Shown here piece by piece: positions 20,122 through 31,228 of a DNA stretch of 64,000 nucleotides. Numbering within the stretch: position 1 is the stretch's first letter; the number at the start of each line of letters is the position of its first letter. Source of the DNA: Isochrysis galbana (Eukaryota > Haptophyta > Isochrysidales > Isochrysidaceae). Where the stretch lies: positions 5,286,282 to 5,350,281 of the forward strand of contig CM030933.1 of NCBI GenBank assembly GCA_018136815.1. Direction: 5' to 3'. The position numbers and the translations under genes are program-made. The notes under the pieces were generated by a model. It searched no databases. It saw only the letters and a list, made by a program, of their open reading frames with translations, and was not told the origin of the DNA.

Positions 20122-20169
20122 TCACATTGGGACTTTGTCACGTTGGTTGTTGTTGTAACGCAACATCAA
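20122..20169 (-). pseudogene. Detached C-terminal codons of the hAT transposase at 22225-22745
   Basis: Reading leftward from 20169 the codons give LMLRYNNNQRDKVPM and a stop (20122-20124). This continues the hAT frame that is interrupted at 22225 by the inverted-repeat element 20170-22224; the ATCAA target sequence is duplicated on both sides. Confidence 0.75.
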
Positions 20170-22224
20170 GTAGGGCGGTCAAACAGGGCTTTTTAAGTAC
20201 TAATATTGGGGGGGGTCGACATTTTTGACCGTGAGCGGAAAGCCCCGGCGAGAGCGGCTCGGAGGGTCTCCCCGCCTTTTCAGAATCCTCGTCCGAAAAG
20301 ACGGTGCGAAGTCCCGTCGGACCCCCCCCCCCTGCACACGCTCGGGCGGCTCACACGAGCCGAACTAGACGTCGCTCCCACTGAGAGATGTGTTTCTTTT
20401 GTCTAAAAGGTGCCTACACACTTCTTAAATTAGGGGTCCGACGCCCCATATTGCCAATAAAGCAAATTTCAAACCCTGGTGCCCCAGCGATGACGTCCGC
20501 GCATGCACATGCGCACCACACACAGCTCGCACACGGCCCATTAGGCTGTCATAGAATGCTCCTTGACTGTCCCGACCCTCGCCCCGCAGGATTCGCCCGG
20601 GCTCGCGATTGACGAGGAGCTGGAGCACCAGGACGCCATGGCGCTCGATGCTGCTCGCTGGTCGACAAAAGTTTGTTGGCCGCTGGCGGGACAGGTGCGC
20701 TGCCGATCGCGCCCGCTCTGGCGCAGGTCGACCAGGCCCGTACCTACAATGCCTCTGCCGCCCCAAACGTCAGGTTCCCGACTCGTCTTTCGACGCTGTG
20801 AGGCAGGGAGAACACCTGCCGCCAATGCTCAACCAGAGCATCGGCGGCAGGTGTTCTCTCTATGTTTTCGTCGGCTCCTCGGATTTTCACGTGCATCATA
20901 GGGCTGGTAGCAATCTAGAAATGTAATTTAAGCTAGCCTGCAGCGTGATCTGCGACGGCGCGACGCGCGCGGCCGAACAGTACAGTGGAATTGATAGCTT
21001 TTTGTTTGACGTCTAAAGGGAGAATTTTTCTCCGCACGGAGGGCTCGAAAATTGGGCAGAAGGGCGAATTTCGAGCTCTACACCGCCCGTTCTCTTGGCT
21101 ACTAGTAGATTCAACATGTAATCTAGCCAAGCACCGGCCTGAAAGCTTCAGGTGTGATGGTTGCGATCGATTTCTGTGGGCAATCGTGTCGTGAATCACG
21201 ATTGGACACCGGCTGCTTTGCGCTCATCTCGAGCCAACTTTTGGAATTTTTTGTACACACGGATGACCTCCAAGGCCATTCACGTTCGGAGACACACAGG
21301 TCGTGCCCGCCAAGCACGGGCCAGTCAATAGTTCTCCCGTTTTTATAGCACAACATCCCAACATGGAGCACAAAAAGTAGTTTTGTTTTCGCATTGACGT
21401 GCTGAATTGACGGACAGCCTCGTGTTTTCGAGCGTCTCACGTTCGATTTCGAGAGACAGCCCCTCCTTTTCTCTCGATGATTCGACAGTCTCATATGGTA
21501 AGACTGGTTGGCTACCGAAACATTGGCATTTGGGCATGCTGATGGTCATGTATTGTGCTCATATGTGTCTTGGACTGGTGAAATGAAGACTAAAATTAGA
21601 ATTACTAAGGTTATAATTTGGCAAAACTATAATCAAGTTGATCTTTTTCTCCTGCGGCGGCGCGCGATGGCGGCCGCAGCGATGGTCGCTGGCCTCGCCA
21701 GTGGCCTCGCACGCGGCCTGTGGCCGCTCTGGCGAGGGTCTGCGCGGCCAGGAGGCCAGCAGGCACCCGCTCCCACCATGCTGAGGCGGTGCCGCGCGTG
21801 ATGGGGCAGCCCATCATGCGCAGCACCGTCATTTTGACGCTTCGCGGCCTGCCGCGCACTGCATACGCGCGAGGGGCTGGCAGTAGATGCCAGCAGGGGC
21901 GAGGTGGAGGGCGCAGGCGACGCGGTGCGCCCGCGCAGGGTTTTGTACTGCCTGCCCGGGGGTAACCGTGCCCGGGGAACGCAGGCGCGCGTCGCACAGC
22001 GCGACCTGTGGTGCACTTTTGTGGTCGACGTCGATTTCGCACGAGCGCGAAAACGTTTTGGGGTCTGTGTGTTGAATGGCGTCGAAAATGTGCATATTTC
22101 TCATTAGATTCTGCCTAATATACCCATTTCCAGTAGCATATCCTAAGATCTCGCGATAAAACCTCAATCTTGACTTAGTGAATTTTCACCCTTAGAAGTT
22201 AAAAGCCCTGTTTGACCGCCCTAC
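20170..22224. mobile_element. 2.06-kb non-autonomous DNA transposon with TAGGGCGGTCAAAC inverted repeats
   Basis: The left end GTAGGGCGGTCAAACAGGGC (20170) is matched by the inverted right end GCCCTGTTTGACCGCCCTAC (22224), at least 23 bp nearly perfect. A 5-bp duplication ATCAA flanks it (20165-20169, 22225-22229). Taking one copy out restores a continuous hAT transposase frame across the junction, which fixes the boundaries. No transposase is recognisable inside, so it is non-autonomous. A 23-bp hairpin is at 20808-20858. Related ends occur at 11063 and 46043. Superfamily uncertain; a 5-bp duplication is unusual for hAT. Confidence 0.88.
20808..20858. other. Strong hairpin inside the 20170 element
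   Basis: Arms GAGAACACCTGCCGCCAATG... (20808-20830) and its inverse (20836-20858) pair over 23 bp with one mismatch around a 5-nt loop AACCA. Confidence 0.85.
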
Positions 22225-22745
22225 ATCAACGCCGCCGAAAGTTGGTCCGCCAAAGAAGACGAGCGATCGGGCCCAAACATCTTGGCAAGCAATGAAAACA
22301 CTCTCTCACACGCAGCCGAATTAGGAGTCATGCTGAACGCAATCCTTGCTGCTTTCGCCCACGTGGGGAACTTGGTGTGGTTGGATGACCACCAAGCAAG
22401 AACTTCCCGTGTGAACGTTGGGACCTCCGAATGATCGATCGTAGTCCCATCACAGGCGGCCAGGTACGCGGGAAGCTCATCCAGCAACCTTTGTCGCACG
22501 GAAGGTAAATGGCCAAATGCAGGGATCTCGACCAGCCGATGCACCCAAATTGCATCCACCTTGTTATTGGCAAAGGCGGGGTTGAATGCACGCAAGAGCC
22601 CGGTGCGCCGGTGCTGCTCTCCGCAGTGATATGGAGAGGCACACTGATCATTGAGCCGATCTTCGAGATACTGAAAAGCGCCTCGTACCTGCTGCACAAG
22701 CAATGACCATTCAGGCAAAGCAGTTGCGTCGATTGCCCGTCGCAT
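22225..22745 (-). pseudogene. hAT transposase C-terminal region, interrupted
   Basis: Frame from 22745 leftward, preceded immediately by a stop codon. It encodes a hAT C-terminal half: VDAIWVHRLVEIPAF, then WWSSNHTKFPTWAKAARIAF, SMTPNSAACERVFSLLAKMF and SLADQLSAALM. The W..n...fP.w...A......PnSA.cERVFS order is the hAT dimerisation domain. The next codon is TAG, contributed by the inverted repeat of the inserted element at 20170-22224; the true C terminus lies beyond that element (20122-20169). The N-terminal BED and DDE parts are absent, so it was already a relic or was truncated at its 5' side. Confidence 0.85.
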
Positions 22746-23061
22746 CTACCCCCCTAGTGAGTGACCTGGCTAAAAGGAACAAAGGAACAGAGGACCATGT
22801 TGACAAGAGCACACTAGATGGCATGCCTCAAGTGATGAGCGGCGAGCTCGCTCTCGCTTTCGAAGATCGTCGGCCTTGTCGCGGGCCTGCACAGTGTAGT
22901 TAGTGCCCTTTGTTTAGGCATCTCTGGGCGCGAGGGAGGCTTGGGCTTGGCCGTGGGAGCCATGGGGAACGTTGCGGGCCGCTTCACGAAGCGGGCCGTT
23001 CTACGAGGCTCATGCCTCTAGAGTACTCCTTACACTTAGGAGAGAGGGCGGACGCGCTGTG

Positions 23062-23570
23062 ATGGGGAAGGACCGGCGGCAGGAGAAGAAGGACGAGGCG
23101 GAGAGCCTGGGGAAGAAAACGGACAAGTTCGGAAAGAAGGGTGATGGGAAGATCGCGCAAAATCAGGGTCCTGACAAGTCATTCTCCCATCAGGAGTGCA
23201 GACACATCCTCGTGCAGAAGCAGAGCGAGGCGCTCCGCATTAGTGAAGAGATCCACAACGGCAAAATTACGTTCAACGAGGCCGCATTTAAATTCTCGGA
23301 GGACAAAGCAGGGGCACACGGCCTGCTTGGTTGGAAGAGCCAGCATGAGGTGAGCCCGCACCAAGTTGACTCATATTAGCGTCAGGTATCCTGTATTTTG
23401 CATCCGTATGACTCACGCAAGTGTGCTCTGCTCCTTCGCAGCTCGATCCGGACTTCTGGAAGGCCGCGCTGACGTGTAAAGAGGGCGACTGGCTACGCGA
23501 GCCGGTCAAGACACAGTGGGGATGGCATCTTATCATGGTGCAGGGGCGCAAAACGCTGAAGAAGAAGTAG
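23062..23570 (+). CDS. Parvulin-type peptidyl-prolyl isomerase (PIN4/Par14-like)
   Basis: Two exons, 23062-23349 and 23442-23570, separated by a GTGAGC...GCAG intron of 92 bp and joined in phase 0: 138 residues. ATG 23062 is chosen because the family begins with a short basic tail, here GKDRRQEKKDEAESLGKKTDK. The rotamase domain shows CRHILVQKQSEALRISEEIH, FNEAAFKFSEDKAG, the GLLGWKSQ turn, and after the intron LREPVKTQWGWHLIMVQGRK. Length and basic lead match PIN4 rather than PIN1 (no WW domain). The expected role is cis-trans isomerisation of X-Pro bonds, in PIN4 linked to ribosome biogenesis (family knowledge). Confidence 0.93.
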
Positions 23571-26035
23571 TGGTCACGCTGATAGCTTTCACCGTCTCGG
23601 CAAGCTAAGTGCACATGAGCAAACTTGCTCAGAATCGGGGAGTGTGGTATTTGAAGGCTTCAACGGGTGTGCATACCAGCCACATGACGTTTGTGAGATA
23701 TACTTGTGGAGGTACACCCGGCAGGAAGAAGGCCAGACGGAGGCACATCTCTTCTGCATGGCCGCATGTCAATATGAACATAGGTTAGTTCGGACTAAGT
23801 AAGTCTACGATGTCATCGCCGCTACCGCTATAACATTCACAGTTGGAGTACATATGCTAGATGCAAGAATATTTGTTGCGGGTGGGCGAAGAGCCCTCTT
23901 GAATGTTGCGCGGAGAGAGGCTCTCTTTTTCTCTCTCATGGTTTCTTGTGGTTGCTCCTGTCCCCGCCGCAAGTTGTAAGCTGCCCGTCCCCGGCGTCTG
24001 GAGCAGACGGCAACACGGGGCATGATGCCAATCCCTCTCTGGCAGATGGCCGCGGCGCAGAGCCGCCGGCGTTGCCAATGGCGAGGAGGGCGAACGACTG
24101 CCCCTCCTTCGATCGCTATCGCGGGAGGGCATCAAAAAAAAATCTTCTTAAAAAACTCCGCTACAAGTGCGACATGAGGCAGTGTGCTCGTGGACCTCCC
24201 TACTACCCATCTTAACCCCTAACAACCCCCTTCCCCTTCCCCAGTTCCCTCTTTAGCGGAGAAGCTGGTTCCAGGGAGACCGCGCGCGCTGCTTCGGCCA
24301 GGGGTTGGAGAGAAGGGGGCGGGAGACTATGGCTTCTCCTTTCTTTGCTCTGGCTCTGGCTCTGGCTCGGCTTGAATCTCCTTCTCTTATATCTCATAGA
24401 TTCCCTCCTGCTGTCCGTTGGGGTCTCTATTAAAAGAGGGTTAGCTGCACTAGGCGATGTTTCGCAGATCCAGACCTCCCGCCGCCTGCCGGAGGTCTTC
24501 CGATATTTCTAGGTTGAAGTCTTTGTCCACCGTGTAGAGAGGGCTTATCATTTTCTTAATATGTTTGTTGCTCGGGGCGTGTCGCCCCATATCCATATTT
24601 TCTCGCTGTTTTTTTAGCCTCTGAAAGAAGCCGACTTTCGCCGTTACTAATAGGTGGTATCTCGCAAGGATCGCTCTTAAGATGGACTTAGCGGACCTCC
24701 ATTCCGCGTTACCATATTGTATGTTGTATGTTGTAGAAGTCCGTTAAGTAAGATATACCTCCATGCCAGGATACCTAAGTATCCCGAGGAGGGATGCCCT
24801 GCAGCTCCCTGCTGGCTTTCTGGCTTTCGGTTGAAGGGGCGGCATGTGATGAGCGGAGAAGAGGCGGCACTCATCGCTCTGCGCCGATACAAGGCCGTGC
24901 AAAAACCCTCGAAGATTTCACGTCATATTGCAAAATATATAGTGAGATGTGACAACATTCATTGCTTAGGGACGCAACCAAGCATCTCATTCAAACCAAG
25001 GACAAGCAAGGATTAGGATTAGGATTAATTAGCGATTAGCGTCTTTGTCTTTGTTATTGTTAGCCACTAGCCACCATTTGCCATTTGCCATTTGGTACCA
25101 CCTTCTCCTCCACTCGGCTTGGGAGTGGGAGGGGTGCACGCCTCACACTCATAGTAGGTAAGGTTGCACCCTCAGGTATTCCTCTGGTGCGCTCCCCCAG
25201 GTTCCAGGTTAGGGTTTGCTCGAAGGGCACGGACCGACCCACCCAGGTCGCGCGTGCGGGCTGCTTGGGAGGGGGAGGGGTGCACGTTCGTTGACGTAGA
25301 CACTATTCAATCTTTTTCTATCGAGTGACGAGTGACGTTAGACCCTGCAACCTCTGATGCATCATTTCCGGGTGTCACCCTCTTGTATAAGCAGCACAGA
25401 AACTCCAGCGCCTCACGAGGGCGGGATGGAGAGCTGTTGCGTTGTCGTGATCACCTTCCTCTAATTTTCAAGCCTACTTGCATGTTATTCGTTATTTTTT
25501 CTGTTCATGCTTTTACGTTACAATTACGCATTCAGTTCAGCAATCAAGCGGGAAAAGGAAGAAAACCAAATCACTGCATGAGACACACAATATTGCACCA
25601 TTGGCAGAAGCACTTTCGCACAGGCGCCTATGCTACCACAGGAAAGGCAAGCAAGGAAGATGCCACCTCAATGCGGAAACGAACTTTGTCACTCACAACT
25701 TGCCTCTACCACGTCGCATGCACCAGAGATAAGAACTGAAAAGATGCACCGAGACTACGAGGCCTGACGCTAGCTACTTCCGAGCTGGGCACTCGAACTG
25801 TGCAATAAGCCCGGTGCTGACCAGATGCTGACGAGTTCGTCGACTGGGCTCGTAGTGGAGCGTTGGGACGCATCGCCTTAGGGAAGTGCGTTGCTGGTTC
25901 GAGGCATTGGAAGAGGCGCAAGGCGCACTCTGAGGGGTTGGTAGATGCCAAAGGTGATGTTTGCGCTTGCTGCGACGCAAAACTCTTCAGCCCCGTTGAA
26001 AGGCATCAACCGTGGGCGGAATTAAGGGCCATGTA
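23571..26035. other. 2.5-kb intergenic region without a supported gene
   Basis: No gene recognised. The segment around 24725-24800 (TACCTCCATGCCAGGATACC, CCCGAGGAGGGATGCC) is an inverted partner of 38695-38770, a dispersed repeat. TAGGATTAGGATTA at about 25010-25026 and two copies of GGAGGGGTGCACG (about 25127 and 25271) are minor repeats. Confidence 0.55.
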
Positions 26036-27256
26036 CTACAACAAGCGTGACATCGCCTTTTGGCGGCCGAGCATGGGCATCGGCAGCGGATCTTCAGCTG
26101 AAAGGCCGAGGGAACGGTACACTGGCATCGACTCGTCCTCCTCCTCGTAGTCAGAGTCGAGATCCCGCACGCCAGGTCCTGTGATCATCGCACTCCTCCA
26201 GACCGGCCCCTCCGCATCGTCCGTGACAAGCGCATTGATATTGTAAGCGCCCTGGCTCATGTCAATCAGGTCGACGCTGTCGGCCACAACAGCCGGCGAT
26301 CTGAACTTGGCGGCGGCCGGCTGTCCCGCCACCCACACATGCCGCAGGACCTGGGGTAGGGTTGCGCGTTTGTGAGGGTCGATGGACAGCATCGCGTCGA
26401 GGAGCTCTATGACGTCATCGGACAGGTGATCGTACGAGCGCTTATACCAGCCGTAGACGAGCTTGGTCGAGGAGCGTCCCCGCTTCTGGCCTTCAGTAAG
26501 CTTAGTATACCGCCAATCCTTGGCCGTGGCCTCATCGAGCGGGAAAAAGCCCGAAAGCATCGCGAACAGCGACACACCGAGTGACCACACATCGGCAGCA
26601 AAGCCATCATATCCACGGCCATTGAGAACCTCCGGTGCAGCGTACGATTTGGATCCGCACATGTCAGTGAGAGGGACGGATCGATCAAAGTGACCGTTAG
26701 CATCGCGCTTGTACACGTGCGAGAGCCCAAAATCGATCACTTTGACGGTGCCATCGCGAGTGAGGAGAACATTTTCAAGCTTGAGGTCGCGGTGCGCAAC
26801 GCCACGCTCATGACAGTGATTGACGCCAGCGAGGAGCTGACGCATGAAACCGCGAGCCACATCCTCGGGCATGGCATTAGTCCCCCTGTCGATCACCTGG
26901 TCGAAGAGCTCCCCTCCACTTGCGCACTCCATGAAGATGAAATAGAGGTGCTGCTGGCCGAGCGAGGCGCGCCCGCTGCCGTGGCCGACAAGCTTAATCA
27001 CGTTGGGATGCTCGAGCTTCTCGAGAATGGCGCACTCCTTGCGAATGGCCTCGATCCTCATCCTCCGCGTGTCGATGATCTTGACCGCCAGGGGCTCGCC
27101 TGTCGCCTTGGAGAGAGCAGCATAGGTCGCCCCATAGCCGCCTTCGCCAAACTTCTTGCTGTTGTCGACAGCAAACTGCTCGAAGAGACGCTCTGAGGCA
27201 GCGTCATCGTGGGAGGACATCAGCGAGTTGATGCCCGAGCCGATGGCGTGCAGCAT
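26036..27256 (-). CDS. Serine/threonine protein kinase, CAMK/CHK1-like (intronless paralogue)
   Basis: 406 residues from ATG 27256 to a stop at 26036. Motifs: glycine loop FGEGGYGATYAAL, LAVKIID lysine, ECAILEKLEHPNVIKL, FMECASGGELFDQV, HRDLKLENVLL, VIDFGLSHVY, DMCGSKSYAAPEVL, DVWSLGVSLFAMLSGFFPLD, then VIELLDAMLSIDPHKRATLPQVLRHVWV. The N-terminal 35 residues and about 90 C-terminal residues are unrecognised. It shares the CG(T/S)KSY...PEV and DVWSLGV.LFAM..GFFPL signatures with 16740-18145. It has no intron where that gene has one, so an intron was gained or lost since duplication. The coding strand is strongly pyrimidine-rich upstream of the start (27257-27330). Confidence 0.93.
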   Translation of the reverse strand: MLHAIGSGINSLMSSHDDAASERLFEQFAVDNSKKFGEGGYGATYAALSKATGEPLAVKIIDTRRMRIEAIRKECAILEKLEHPNVIKLVGHGSGRASLGQQHLYFIFMECASGGELFDQVIDRGTNAMPEDVARGFMRQLLAGVNHCHERGVAHRDLKLENVLLTRDGTVKVIDFGLSHVYKRDANGHFDRSVPLTDMCGSKSYAAPEVLNGRGYDGFAADVWSLGVSLFAMLSGFFPLDEATAKDWRYTKLTEGQKRGRSSTKLVYGWYKRSYDHLSDDVIELLDAMLSIDPHKRATLPQVLRHVWVAGQPAAAKFRSPAVVADSVDLIDMSQGAYNINALVTDDAEGPVWRSAMITGPGVRDLDSDYEEEDESMPVYRSLGLSAEDPLPMPMLGRQKAMSRLL

Positions 27257-28240
27257 ACTGAGGATGGTTGGCGCAGGGGTGGGGGGGGAAGGGGAAGGGG
27301 GGTGTCCGGCGTGTCCCTGAGCAGAGAGACTGGGGCGGGCCTTGGTGGTGGAGGCTGGCCAGCGAGTTGCCGGTTTGTGTGGAGAGATGAGAGAGGCCGT
27401 CGAGAGAAGAGAAGAAAGGCGCAGGGCGGGGAGAGGTAACGAAGGGGGGGGGGCGGACTGAGGGGCAAGCCAGGAGAGAGAGAGAGAGAAGGGGGGGGGG
27501 GGCAGAGAGAGAGAGAGAGAGAGAGAGAGGGGAGGGACAGGCGAGCGCCTTCCTCGCCGCCCTTCCCCCTCCCGCCCCCCGCCCCCCCCCCCCCCCCCCC
27601 GCCCCCCCCCCCCCCCCCCCCTCCACTCTCTCCTCTCTCTCCCCCCAACTCTCTCTCTCCCCGCGGCCAGGACAGGTCTTCTTTACTTCCCTGGCGGAGA
27701 GGAGGAGGCGCTCACATTCATCCTCTCTCACTCTCCTCTCAGTCTCTCTCTCTTTCTCTCTCGCTCTCTCTTCGCGGCGCCCCTCCTCGCTCTCTCCAAG
27801 GTGACGTCATCTCCCTCACCGCCTCCTCTAAATATTTCATCCATTTCCCATCTTTTTTGTCGAGAGAGAGAGTGGGGCGGGGGTCCTCCCTTGACGTCTC
27901 TTCTCCTCTCTCTCCTCTCTCTCGCCCTCCCCCCCCGCGCCCCCCCCCCCACCGCCACACCTCCCGTTCACCTCTCTGGAGCCCTCTCGAGGGATCTCTC
28001 CCCCACCCACGCCACCATTTTTTTATTGGTGGCCCACCGCGCATCTCGAGTTCCGAGTGTTCCTCATCCAACGTTTACTTTAGTTTACACAGTGGAGAAG
28101 CTGAGAGACTCGTGCACCTCACCTCTCCCCCTCTCTCTCCTCTTCTTGACGTCACGCTCGCTCTCTCCTCCGGAGGGGCCGCGCGGGGGGGACGCCTCGG
28201 CATCCCCGACGGGCGGTTAGAGGTTTGTTTCTTCACGTGA
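27257..28240. repeat. Purine/pyrimidine low-complexity region
   Basis: Poly-G, (AG)n, poly-C (about 27580-27620) and CT-rich runs extend to about 28170. The first 250 bp form the leader of the kinase gene on the minus strand. No genuine reading frame. Confidence 0.8.
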
Positions 28241-28256
28241 AGACGCGGCAACACTA

Positions 28257-29135
28257 ATAATAATAGTAATAATAATCAATGTTATATCCTAGCCAACCCC
28301 ACTAGCTAATTGGACATAACGTCTCAGTCCCGGAATCCCGCCATGCCTGACGGGCCAAGTGTCCGAGTGATACCGGGGGGTGGGGGCACTGCCCCCTCCC
28401 CTCGATATTTGTCCTCCCCCCAGTGCATGCACCGGCCCCGCGCACCCCAGCGCGTCCTCTCCTCGAGTCCACGCTGGGGGAAAACCCCTTTCGGGTAAAA
28501 GCAACGCAGGGGGGGGGGGCATTCGTGAGATAGGAGCCCAGAAGCGCTAATCTCCCTCGCTAGAGCGAGTGGCCGCGGCGAGCCGCGGCCCTTCCCTCCT
28601 GGCTCTGGCGCCCCCGTCTTCTCTTACCCAAACGGGGCGAGAAGACACGTTTCTGCCGGAGGGGAGAGCTGCCGCTCCCCCCTCCCCTCCCTCTTCCCTT
28701 TTCCTCCTCTCTTCCCTGCGGCGGGGGCCCATGGCGCGCGCCTGCGGCCCCTCTTCAGGTCCCCAGGAGGCCGGCAGGGGCCTAGGAGCGCAGCTCAGGG
28801 GGCAGGTGAGGCTGGGGCATGGCCCTGGCCCCTCCTGCCTCTCCCTCGCTGGCTCTCGAGCCCCTGCCAGTCGACTGGAGCTGGCTGGGGGGTCCTGATC
28901 AGGGGGGCCCAGGGGGAGGAGGGGCTGGTCAGAGGGATGGGCAGGCCACGACGGGCCAGGGCGGGCGAGTCAGGCGGGCCTGTGGGGAGAGGAATGGGTC
29001 AACAGGGCTGTGTGCTCCTGGCAAGCCATCAGGCGTGCCAGGAGAGTGGGTGGTTCCTCCCCCATGGCAGGGGAGGAGTGGAGAGAGAGGTGGGCTCGTG
29101 CCCCCCCATGGGCGAACTAAGTATAAACTTAGTTG
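28257..29135 (-). mobile_element. Complete SINE-like retroposon, family A (copy A4)
   Basis: An 879-bp element, minus orientation: 5' CAACTAAGTTTATACTTAG at 29135, 3' GGATATAACATTG plus an ATTATTATTACTATTATTAT tail at 28257. A perfect 16-bp target duplication AGACGCGGCAACACTA is at 28241-28256 and 29136-29151. The body matches A2 (14881-15751) closely along its whole length, in opposite orientation. Confidence 0.92.
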
Positions 29136-29425
29136 AGACGCGGCAACACTAGAAATTACGAAATAACTTGCCGGGAACGGCATACTCCTAACTCCAAACT
29201 CGTCGGGAGTCGGAGAGTCGGACCAAGCGTTAGAGTGTTAGACCCTACGCATACGAACCCCGAGAGAAAATTGGGGTCCAAAAATTGGACCCTGAAAACG
29301 CTAGAAAATGCTACCGAGAATCCATGGTCGTATGCGAGACCGTCTCCCCCAAGCGAGCCTGAAATTTGACGCCCCCCCCCCCCCCCCTCCCCCCTCCCTC
29401 CCCCGGGACTCTCCGCGATCGCTAG

Positions 29426-30524
29426 ATGCGCCAGCTGCGCCCCCGCTTCCCCGACGTCTTCCCCCTCCTCATGTGCCCGGTGACGCCCAACGCGAGGGCG
29501 GGGGCCAAGGGGTTTCTCTACCATCCCTGGTCCGCGAGTGCGCGCTCCGTGGGCAACAAGCGCCCCGGCTGGTTCGTGCCCGGCCTTGGTGGCTGGCGCC
29601 TCGAGGACCACTTTGAGGTGCTCACGCCCGAGAAGGCTGGTGTGGACGGTCGCCGCGTGACACACGTGCAGACGGACGTCGCACGCCTGCCCCCCGGCAC
29701 CCGGCTACCCCCCTCCTCCCATGATGATGGTGAGGGGGGCCACTACACCGCCGTCGAGGTTGTCTACCCGACGGCGGTGAGCGACGCTCACCTCCTCTCG
29801 TCCAATGGCCAGCCACCATGGTTCCGGCTGGCCAAGGCGTGCCAGCGACTCGTCGAGGTGCGCACCCTCACTGCCACTTGCCCTATCTCGCGATTGTGTG
29901 TTGCACTAGACACCTCCCTTCCCTTGACTGCCCGCGTTCCCCCGCCGTCGCAGATGAACCACGCGGTGCGCGCCGACCGTGGGCCTCCGGCAGTGGTTGG
30001 CACCATGGTCGGTGCAGGCTTTCATTGCCACGAAGGCATCGTGGGCCCACACACCCCAGAGGAGGAGCATGAGACGCCACGGCGAAGGGCGGCATTTGAT
30101 GGCGCTGCATTTGTTTGTGTCTGCCGCCGATCGTAGGCGTGGAGCACAGTCGCTTCTCGAGTCGTGCGCCGCCGCTTTTCACGCCATTTTCTCAGGTGAG
30201 TGAGCACCCCTTGCTACTCTGCCGCCAGTGTGCCACCCCGCACAAGCACACACTCTCACACGACCCCTCTCCCCTTCCTCAGCTTTCCCCTACAGCAGGT
30301 TTGTGTGGTGGCGTGTGCTCGGTGCAGTTGGAGCCTTCTCGAGGCTCCACTGTGCCGTGTCGCGCAACCTATGGAACGAGGCGCACGTCGACTCCGATGA
30401 CGCCGAGCGCTCGTTTGCACTTTGGGTGCGCCTGCGGATTCGTGCCCCTCCGCCTCCACAGTGGTGGCTGCTCTTTCCCTCAGTGGGACTGGCAGTCTTG
30501 CTGGTTGATAACGACACTATTTAA
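29426..30524 (+). CDS. Unrecognised spliced gene (exon structure uncertain)
   Basis: A first exon from ATG 29426 to about 29857 gives CPVTPNARAGAKGFLYHPWS, RPGWFVPGLGGWRLEDHFEV and YTAVEVVYPTAVSDAHLLSS, with strong GC third positions. A GTGCGC donor at 29858 and a CGCAG acceptor before 29954 fit an intron. A second exon may run to about 30194 (GTGAGT donor), with a third from about 30281 (CTCAG acceptor) encoding FVWWRVLGAVGAFSRLHCAV, WNEAHVDSDDAERSFALWVR and a stop near 30522. The best reading frames of exons 1 and 2 do not join cleanly, so a frameshift or another splice site is possible. EAHVDSDD contains an HxD pair such as iron-dependent oxygenases use, but this is too little to assign a function. 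Confidence 0.4.
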
Positions 30525-30689
30525 AAAATCATAAAACTATTTGCGAACCATAACAAGCCCGGCCGCGCTGGTTCCCAGCCCCCCGCCCCCCGCCCGGCAA
30601 CAAGCCCGCCACCCTCCCCCTCCCCCGCGCGCCCAGTGGGGGCCGGGACGGTCGTGCTCAACTTCCCCGTGGTACGGAGGCCGGTGCGG

Positions 30690-31077
30690 CGCTGATGGGG
30701 GTGCATGCAGTCGGCATGGTCGGACGAACTGTTCTCGCTGTTTGCTTGCACCAGCCGCAGTGTTGAGGCAGCGGAGGCACGGCAGGCACGCTACCGCGAG
30801 GTGGCACAAGCGACGGCGGCGACTCATGTGGCTGTGGGGGATGCTGTCGTGGTGCGTGTGCCCCCAAGGCGGACGAGGTCATCAAGGGGTCCTTCATCCC
30901 TTCATCCCCGCTGATGGTGAAGATGACTATCTCGGGGCCGCCATTCGCGCAGACGCTGTCGATGTCGTGCACCACATCGTTGACAACAACGAGTGTGACA
31001 TACACGCCATGCACCATGCATGGACCGCAGGGCGGTCGAAAGCGGCGCCCACTGTGTGACAGAGTTGGTGGATAGCT
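30690..31077 (+). pseudogene. Possible frameshifted coding fragment, unknown
   Basis: Frame 30705 gives EAAEARQARYREVAQATAAT and HVAVGDAVVVRVPP. About 30874 the plausible frame shifts to KADEVIKGSFIPSSPLMVKM, TISGPPFAQTLSMSCTTSLT and HGPQGGRKRRPLCDRVGG, both with GC-rich third positions. The HVAVGDAVVVRVP piece resembles the small beta-barrel after retroelement integrases (VGD.V..R), which is inference only. It lies between an unrecognised gene and a SINE-like copy. Confidence 0.3.
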
Positions 31078-31228
31078 ACCTCAAGCCTCAAGGGAGGGTC
31101 TTGGGCATCGGCATCGGAGAAGGAAAGGAAGGCAAAGAAGATGAAGGTTTGAGGCTTGCCAGAGCTTTTCGTTTGCGCAATAGACGTGTAGCGTGTAGTA
31201 GATGAGCCCGTCTCAATAATATTATGTG

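Noticed and set aside
27204-27731. Gly- and Ser/Leu-rich frames upstream of the second kinase
   Set aside because: Low-complexity poly-G/CT tracts, not coding.
28819-29136. 105-codon frame and its mirror in 14967-15197
   Set aside because: It belongs to family A repeats; no coding conservation pattern.
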